From positions 1 through 64,000 of the forward strand of contig CANJPU010000010.1 in assembly GCA_947476285.1 (NCBI GenBank): a stretch of 64,000 nucleotides of DNA, read 5' to 3'. The position numbers and the translations under genes were made by a program. Positions 58,787 to 64,000 of this stretch are shown here, one piece after another. The stretch is from Comamonadaceae bacterium (GTDB lineage Bacteria; Pseudomonadota; Gammaproteobacteria; Burkholderiales; Burkholderiaceae_C). Below the pieces are notes generated by a model that ran no database searches, was not told the DNA's origin, and saw only the letters and a list, made by a program, of their open reading frames with translations. How positions within the stretch are numbered: the stretch's first letter is position 1; every line of letters begins with the position of its first letter.

Positions 58787-60988
58787 TCAGGAATTGCCGT
58801 CCAGGCTGTTCTTGAGGGCGGTCTTGGCGACCTTGTCCAAGGCCTCGTCCACCAGGTGGCGCTCTGCCACCACCTTGATCTGGCCCTGGGCGCGCAGCCG
58901 GTCCAAGGTGCGGCGCGACATGGAGTGAGCCGTGCCCGCCAGTGAAGTGAACATGAACAGCGTGCCATGCGGGCTGGCCCAGGTGAGTTGAGCCCGTACC
59001 CATTGCGCCTTGACCATCAGTTCGACCCAACTGCCAGTGCGCAACTCGCCCGCGCTGACCGGCCCAGCCGGCGCCTCCATCACCGCCTCAGGGCTGGCCA
59101 CATGCTCTGGCGCGAGGTCTTCTTCGGGGAAAAATCCGGAGTCGACCTGCTCTTTCTCGTCCAGCCAGAAGCCGGACGAATCCTGGGTGCTGTCGCTGAA
59201 CTGTGATGCCTGTGCTTCGGCAGCGTCGGCCGCGGCCTGGCTTGCCAGATCGCGACCCTCATGCACTGCGGCGCGGTGGATGGTGATCAGGTTGTTGAAG
59301 AACCGGGCTGTGAGTTCGGGCGGATAGGAAATTCGGTCCAGGCCTTCGCGCAGCTTTGCCAGCAAGCCTGGAATCATCTGCACCAGGCGTTTGGACCGGC
59401 CCCGGCTGGCAGTGCTTTTCTGCACGCTCCAGACAAGGTCTTCGACCATGGCTCGGTAGCCGTAAGGGTCGTCAGAGCCATCTGCGCAGCTCAATTGAGC
59501 TTGCGCCACCACCTGTGACCATGAGTTCTTGAGGAAGTCGGCAACAAAGTCGGCGACCTCCAGGTTTTCGATGCGCTGCGCGAATTCGGCCGCCAGCTTT
59601 TGGGCCAGAAGGTTGCGTTGCTCAGCATGCAACAAGGCCTTGGCGGCTTCCTCCCGGCGTTGGCGCAGCACTTGATCATGCTCATCCCAGTGCTCTTGCA
59701 GGCGGTCTAGGAGGCCGCCAAAATGTTCGGCATCGGCCGGCTTGCTGGCGAGCGAAACAACGCATTCCTGCACTGTGGCCACGAAGCGCGGCCAGCCCGG
59801 GTCGGTGTCCGCCGAGAAGGCCAGGCTGCGCTGGGTCACCTGGTCGAGAAACTGCCGCGCGGGATGGGTGCGGTCACTGAAGAAACGCGAGTCCTGCTCG
59901 GCCAGATGCAGCACTGCGGACTCCATTGATTTGAGTTGCTGCTTGAAATCGGGCAACAGGCGGCGGTCCTGCACCAGGTTGTCGAACATCAGGCGCACGA
60001 CCTCCTCACCAAGCTGCAGGCCCAGCCTGGATGGCGGCTTGGGTGGCTCGTGCTGCTCTATCAGCATGTCCACTGGCTGGGCTGGCGGGGCTGACTTGGG
60101 GCGCTTCTCCAGCTTTTGCACAAGTGCATCGACTTGCTTCATGTCTTGCAGCAAAGCCATGGAGGCAGGCATGGTGTGCAGAAAATCCCGCTGCTGCCCT
60201 GGGGTCGCATCAAGATCACCGGCCAGGAGCTTGCGCAACTTGTCCAGTGTCAGCAGGGTCTTGGCCATGGAGTCAGCCACCGGCTTGCCCGAAGCACCGG
60301 CGCCCTTTTGCACCCGGCCGCCCACCGGCACTGCGGGCTCCACGCCGCAGGAGCGCAACCAGTCGGCCAGCTCGCGGTAGAGGCGGCGCAGGTTGACGCC
60401 CACCAAGCCGGCTGCAGGTGCGATCATCGCCTCGCGCACCGATGCGTCGGGTACATGAGTGGCCAGGCAACTTTGCAGGGCACGCACGAATACGTCGGGC
60501 CGCAGTGGATTGAGACCAGGCTGAATGGTGCGCCATCCGAGCAAAGTGCTGATGAGACCATCGAGCCCCGGCAACACATCGTCCACCGCCAGGGATATCT
60601 CCTGCTGGGCGCGTGCCACTTCGATGCTTTGGTCCAACTCCGAGTCTTCGAACAGCCGCAGGTCTTCAAAGCGCAAAGCCTCGGTGTGCACCTGCTCCTT
60701 TCCGCCGCCTTCATAGACAAGGCGGGTGAGTTCCGCACGGAAAGTGGCGCACACTTCTTTGCGGTTGTCAGCCAGCCTGTCGATCACGCCCTTGATTTGC
60801 GCCTGCGCAAATCCGGCAACACGACGGGCAGCCGTCGGCGAAGCAGCCGTCTTCAGGCCGCTGAGCATGTCGTTGATCAACAGATCCGACTGGTGCAACA
60901 CTGCGTCCAGGCAGTCATTGAGTGCCGGCTGGAATGCGGTCGCGTCGTCGGAGACGCCCATCCGCCGAAGATTCAGCAAGTTGGCCAT
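58787..60988 (-). CDS. DUF1631 family protein
   Basis: A 733-residue soluble protein starting at 60988 (MANLLNLRRMGV). The architecture is almost entirely helical, with EQDSRFFSDRTHPARQFLDQ and PPELTARFFNNLITIHRAAV typical of DUF1631. The C-terminal part ends in a small beta domain (LRTGSWVELMVKAQWVRAQL and SPHGTLFMFTSLAGTAHSMS) resembling a PilZ-like fold, so cyclic-di-GMP or RNA contact is a possible but unproven role. It lacks a clear ribosome site, and an upstream start 168 bases earlier is less likely. Confidence 0.8.
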   Translation of the reverse strand: MANLLNLRRMGVSDDATAFQPALNDCLDAVLHQSDLLINDMLSGLKTAASPTAARRVAGFAQAQIKGVIDRLADNRKEVCATFRAELTRLVYEGGGKEQVHTEALRFEDLRLFEDSELDQSIEVARAQQEISLAVDDVLPGLDGLISTLLGWRTIQPGLNPLRPDVFVRALQSCLATHVPDASVREAMIAPAAGLVGVNLRRLYRELADWLRSCGVEPAVPVGGRVQKGAGASGKPVADSMAKTLLTLDKLRKLLAGDLDATPGQQRDFLHTMPASMALLQDMKQVDALVQKLEKRPKSAPPAQPVDMLIEQHEPPKPPSRLGLQLGEEVVRLMFDNLVQDRRLLPDFKQQLKSMESAVLHLAEQDSRFFSDRTHPARQFLDQVTQRSLAFSADTDPGWPRFVATVQECVVSLASKPADAEHFGGLLDRLQEHWDEHDQVLRQRREEAAKALLHAEQRNLLAQKLAAEFAQRIENLEVADFVADFLKNSWSQVVAQAQLSCADGSDDPYGYRAMVEDLVWSVQKSTASRGRSKRLVQMIPGLLAKLREGLDRISYPPELTARFFNNLITIHRAAVHEGRDLASQAAADAAEAQASQFSDSTQDSSGFWLDEKEQVDSGFFPEEDLAPEHVASPEAVMEAPAGPVSAGELRTGSWVELMVKAQWVRAQLTWASPHGTLFMFTSLAGTAHSMSRRTLDRLRAQGQIKVVAERHLVDEALDKVAKTALKNSLDGNS

Positions 60989-61330
60989 GATGTCGTGGAG
61001 AGCAAGTTGTAAATTATGAGTCCGTATGGCGGCGCTGCGCCAGTGTTTTCCCTCCTGGATGCGGCGGCGCGGGTAAAAAGCGCGACAGGGTTGCGAAGTG
61101 TCAACCGCAGTAACCGAAATGGTGAATTCAAGGCCATATTCGCATTCGTGCGACAATAGCCCTGTTGCGGACTCCAGTTGCCCGCAATCTCAGCGTTTCG
61201 CTGGGGACATGGCAGGTTCTCTCAAAACCGCGCCGGCTCCCAAACCCCTGAACCTCATCTGCCTTTGACTGGCTCGGTGCGCTGCACCGTACAGGCCGAT
61301 TCCCAAGCGCCACGGATGGCGCACCCTTAA
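60989..61330. other. Intergenic region between a DUF1631 gene and rhlE
   Basis: About 340 bases of divergent upstream sequence. It must contain the promoters of both genes. The helicase start has no obvious Shine-Dalgarno (ccttaaATG), and the leader is probably long, as is usual for cold-regulated DEAD-box genes. I see no repeat, riboswitch or gene. Confidence 0.45.
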
Positions 61331-63094
61331 ATGACTTTTGACGAACTGAAACTGGCACCCGCCATTCTCAAAGCCGTGCGCGAGCAAGGCTACGAAACCC
61401 CCACCCCCATTCAGGCTCAGGCGATTCCCGTCGTGCTCGAAGGGCACGACCTCCTCGGAGGCGCCCAGACCGGCACCGGCAAGACCGCTGCCTTCACCCT
61501 GCCCATGCTGCACAAGCTCACCATGAGCCGCAGTGCCAAAAACAAATTCGGCGGCTATGGCATCCGCGCGTTGGTGCTCACCCCCACCCGCGAGTTGGCG
61601 GCGCAGGTCGAGGAATCGATCCGTACTTACGGCAAGTATCTGCAACTGACTTCCACCGTCATCTTCGGCGGCGTGGGCATGAACCCGCAGATCAGCAAGC
61701 TCAAGAGCGGCGTTGACATCCTGGTGGCCACCCCTGGCCGCCTGCTCGATCTGCAGCAGCAAGGCATGCTGGACCTGTCCACCGTGCAGATGCTGGTGCT
61801 GGACGAAGCCGACCGCATGCTGGACATGGGCTTCCTGCCCGATGTGAAGAAGATCCTGGCCCTGGTGCCCAAGGAAAAGCAAAGCCTGCTGTTCTCGGCC
61901 ACCTTCAGTGACGAAATCCGCGAGCTGGCCAACGCCTTGCTGCGCAATCCCCAGAGCGTGCAGGTCACCCCGCGCAACTCCACCGTGCAGCGCATCACGC
62001 AAGTGGTTCACCCGGTGGGACGCGGCAAGAAGAAGCAATTGCTGGCCCACATCATCCAGCAACACAACTGGAGCCAGGTGCTGGTGTTCACCCGCACCAA
62101 ATTCGGCGCCAACAATGTGGCCGAGTTCCTGACCAAGAACGGCATTCAGGCGATGGCGCTGCATGGCAACAAGAGCCAATCAGCGCGCACCCAGGCCTTG
62201 TCCGGCTTCAAGAGCGGCGAGATTCGCGCCCTGGTGGCCACCGACATCGCCGCCCGCGGCATCGACATCGACGAGCTGCCGCATGTGGTGAACTACGAAA
62301 TCCCCAACGTGCCGGAAGATTACGTGCACCGCATCGGCCGCACTGGCCGCGCGGGCAACGACGGCGCAGCCGTCAGCCTGGTCTGCCTGGACGAAGAAGG
62401 CTTCATGCAAGAGATCGAACGCTTCACCAAGCAGCAGATCCCGGTGCAAGTGGTTGAAGGCTTTGGCGTCGAGCCCGGCGAGCGGGCCGAGCCCATCGCC
62501 ATGGGCCGCCAGACCATCTGGGGCGGCGCTGGCCGCCCGCCCAGCCGCGAAGTGATGATGGCCGCCGCCAAGTCAGCGCGCCAGGAGATGATGCAGCGCA
62601 TGCGTGACAACAAGAACGGCGACACCGAGCGCAGCCCACGTAACGGCGCAGGCAGCGGCGGTGGCAATGGTGGTGGCAATGCAGGCCGAGGCTCGCGCAG
62701 CGGCGGTACGGCGCAGCCGCAAGGCCAGCGCGCACAGGGCCAGCGCCCCGCGCGTGGTGGTGCATCCAACAACAACCCACCCGCACGCCATGCCGGCAAC
62801 CAGGCCCCGCGCCAAGCGCGCCACAACCTGGAAGACCAGCCACGCGAAGGCGCGCACAACATCTCCAGCCCCTTCGTGCAGCGCGATGCGCCGGTCAGGC
62901 ATACGGACGGCCAGCCCGATCCGCTGCGCACCAGCGTGGACAGCATGGGCGGGCGCGGCAGGCGTGGTGGTGGTGGTGGTGGTGGTGGTGGTGGCGGAGG
63001 CGGCGGTGGTGGTGGTGGGCGCCCGAATCGCTCAGGCGGCGGTGGCTTTGGCCCTCGCAATCAAGGCAACCCCGCACGCAGCTACGGCCGCTAA
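61331..63094 (+). CDS. rhlE: DEAD-box RNA helicase RhlE
   Basis: A 587-residue RNA helicase of the RhlE group. The motifs are the Q motif region ([14 protein letters not shown]), [18 protein letters not shown], Ia [33 protein letters not shown], and [17 protein letters not shown]. The C-terminal 190 residues are basic and rich in Gly, Asn and Arg, ending in an 18-glycine run and GRPNRSGGG. RhlE acts in ribosome assembly and mRNA turnover. The convergent neighbour is the DsbA-like gene. The second helicase in the window (31982-33805) is a distinct paralogue. Confidence 0.93.
   Translation: MTFDELKLAPAILKAVREQGYETPTPIQAQAIPVVLEGHDLLGGAQTGTGKTAAFTLPMLHKLTMSRSAKNKFGGYGIRALVLTPTRELAAQVEESIRTYGKYLQLTSTVIFGGVGMNPQISKLKSGVDILVATPGRLLDLQQQGMLDLSTVQMLVLDEADRMLDMGFLPDVKKILALVPKEKQSLLFSATFSDEIRELANALLRNPQSVQVTPRNSTVQRITQVVHPVGRGKKKQLLAHIIQQHNWSQVLVFTRTKFGANNVAEFLTKNGIQAMALHGNKSQSARTQALSGFKSGEIRALVATDIAARGIDIDELPHVVNYEIPNVPEDYVHRIGRTGRAGNDGAAVSLVCLDEEGFMQEIERFTKQQIPVQVVEGFGVEPGERAEPIAMGRQTIWGGAGRPPSREVMMAAAKSARQEMMQRMRDNKNGDTERSPRNGAGSGGGNGGGNAGRGSRSGGTAQPQGQRAQGQRPARGGASNNNPPARHAGNQAPRQARHNLEDQPREGAHNISSPFVQRDAPVRHTDGQPDPLRTSVDSMGGRGRRGGGGGGGGGGGGGGGGGGRPNRSGGGGFGPRNQGNPARSYGR
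62966..63019 (+). repeat. GGT trinucleotide run encoding polyglycine in rhlE
   Basis: Nine consecutive GGT codons (62966-62992) are followed by mixed GGC/GGA codons and then four more GGT, giving 18 glycines in a row. The run is in frame and near the C-terminus. Slippage in units of three would change the tail length without breaking the protein. Confidence 0.92.
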
Positions 63095-63106
63095 ATACCG
63101 ACCGTT

Positions 63107-63691
63107 TTAGTTGGCCGGCGCCTGCAAGCCCAGCAGCCTGGCCAGATCCGCTGTCGGTAGCGAGCCTTCTTTGGTGACCAGTGCACCGGTCTGCGCATGC
63201 GTGCCAACGATGGTGGGGATGGACGCAAAGCCAAAGCGGTTGAACACCTCGGTGTTCTTGGTGACCTGCGCCTTTTGCGCATCGATGCCACTGGCCGCTG
63301 AAATGCCGCCGCCCTTGGCCAGGATGGAAGTCTCATGCTCGTCCATCAGGGCCACTGGGTCCTTTGCCGCCAGCAGCGTCGCACCTTGCGCCAAGCTGGA
63401 GTCATTCAGAATGCGTACCGGCATCCACACAAACTTTGCCTGTGACTTCAGTGGCTTGGCTGCCTGCCACAGCGCCGCGCAATGGGGACACTGCGAATCG
63501 AAGAATACATAGACCGTGCGCACGCTCATGGCCGAGCCAGCGGTAAAGCCCGTGGCTTCCGATTGGATCGCAGCAACCGATACCGGTGCCGATGCAGCTT
63601 TGCCCGCGCCCGATGACGGCGGTGAATCCTTGCAACCGGCGAGCATGACGGAAAAGGCCAGAACGGCAAAAAGTAGTCGGAATGTTTTCAT
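63107..63691 (-). CDS. DsbA/thioredoxin-like lipoprotein with CPHC active site
   Basis: A 194-residue exported lipoprotein. The signal peptide MKTFRLLFAVLAFSVMLAGC ends in a lipobox LAGC, so cysteine 20 is lipidated. A thioredoxin fold follows with the active site FFDSQCPHCAALWQAAKPL and the cis-proline region FGFASIPTIVG. CPHC is the DsbA/DsbC-like dithiol. It is short, without the DsbC/G dimerisation domain, so it is probably a small periplasmic oxidoreductase. Confidence 0.85.
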   Translation of the reverse strand: MKTFRLLFAVLAFSVMLAGCKDSPPSSGAGKAASAPVSVAAIQSEATGFTAGSAMSVRTVYVFFDSQCPHCAALWQAAKPLKSQAKFVWMPVRILNDSSLAQGATLLAAKDPVALMDEHETSILAKGGGISAASGIDAQKAQVTKNTEVFNRFGFASIPTIVGTHAQTGALVTKEGSLPTADLARLLGLQAPAN

Positions 63692-63783
63692 GGCTTTGAA
63701 CTAAGTCCGCAGCGGACCGGGGCAATGGCAATGCTGCAAGTATGGCAGCTTCGGAGGTGGCGGGCAGGCGAGATAATGCCCGC

Positions 63784-64000
63784 ATGAGACTTCTACACAC
63801 CATGCTGCGCGTAGGCGACCTGCAGCGATCGATTGATTTCTATACCCGACTGCTGGGCATGAAGCACTTGCGCACCACCGATCGGCCTGAGCAAAAATAT
63901 TCGCTCGCCTTCGTCGGCTACGGCAGCAACCCCGAGCATGCCGAGATCGAACTCACCTACAACTACGGTGTCGATCACTATGAGATGGGCACCGCATTTG
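63784..64000 (+). CDS. gloA: Glyoxalase I (lactoylglutathione lyase), N-terminal part, cut by window edge
   Basis: The frame starts at 63784 with [20 protein letters not shown] and continues [20 protein letters not shown], then [17 protein letters not shown]. This is the canonical GloA opening, with the first metal histidine in LLHTMLRV. It isomerises the methylglyoxal-glutathione adduct. About 73 residues are visible of a family of about 135. It is divergent from the DsbA-like gene. Confidence 0.92.
   Translation, partial: MRLLHTMLRVGDLQRSIDFYTRLLGMKHLRTTDRPEQKYSLAFVGYGSNPEHAEIELTYNYGVDHYEMGTAF

Noticed and set aside
1-64000. tRNA, rRNA or tmRNA genes
   Set aside because: No cloverleaf-like segment or conserved rRNA stretch was recognised by eye in the intergenic regions. 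A tRNAscan or Infernal run would be decisive.

Overview
The window looks like a chromosomal segment of a high-GC betaproteobacterium, most likely Burkholderiales (Comamonadaceae-like). The reasons are five periplasmic Bug/TctC-type binding proteins (an expansion typical of that order), the rpsP-rimM-trmD-rplS operon, a CobD/CbiB-like protein beside a Nudix CoA pyrophosphatase, a DUF1631 protein and dense operons with ATGA overlaps. I see no rRNA, tRNA, CRISPR array, prophage or complete insertion sequence.

Layout. 1-560 is an edge region with a gene tail and a broken CoA-transferase. 871-5379 is a complete branched-chain-type ABC importer (livKHMGF order), with a strong hairpin between the binding protein and the permeases. 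5515-14948 is acyl-CoA catabolism: two Bug proteins, a thioesterase, two paralogous ADP-forming acyl-CoA synthetases, a crotonase, a TauD-like dioxygenase and a MobA-like nucleotidyltransferase. 14970-18182 holds a small HTH protein, a long acyl-CoA dehydrogenase resembling methylsuccinyl-CoA dehydrogenase, and a decayed patch with two orphan antitoxins and an IS3 transposase scrap. 18191-20087 (minus) is an esterase and a Bug protein. 20339-26425 (plus) is a seven-gene operon: two half-size MaoC proteins, two acyl-CoA dehydrogenase-like proteins, a DUF35 protein, a cysteine-less thiolase-like protein and a CoA-transferase. Its composition matches the dehydrogenation, hydration and retro-aldol logic of steroid side-chain degradation, but no steroid-ring genes are present. 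26448-30375 (minus) is MmgE/PrpD, RraA-like, SMP-30-like and Bug genes.

From about 30700 the content is mostly housekeeping: a Bcr/CflA exporter, a DEAD-box helicase, orn, an M48 protease, phhB, rsgA, a CobD-like protein, a Nudix enzyme, the rpsP-rimM-trmD-rplS operon, a Pit phosphate transporter with its DUF47 partner, an RluA-like enzyme and a YqjD/YqjE/YqjK-type trio. 46085-49965 (minus) is an ergothioneine-type operon: cupin, egtB, egtD, DUF427 and a PF10014 dioxygenase. 50078-55683 carries a fifth Bug protein, a GFA enzyme, an MFS exporter, and a divergent pair made of a DMT permease with a histidine-rich tail and a short CDF transporter with a poly-histidine head, followed by a P1 peptidase. 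The end holds a TAXI binding protein, ettA, a DUF1631 protein, rhlE, a DsbA-like lipoprotein and the start of gloA.

Together the left half reads as a set of uptake-plus-CoA-activation modules for unknown carboxylic acids. The right half is core information processing plus redox and metal homeostasis. The least explained items are the retro-aldol operon, the five-gene ergothioneine operon, a 165-bp near-perfect palindrome at 39032-39196, and two genes whose expected start codons are ATC and CTG rather than ATG.
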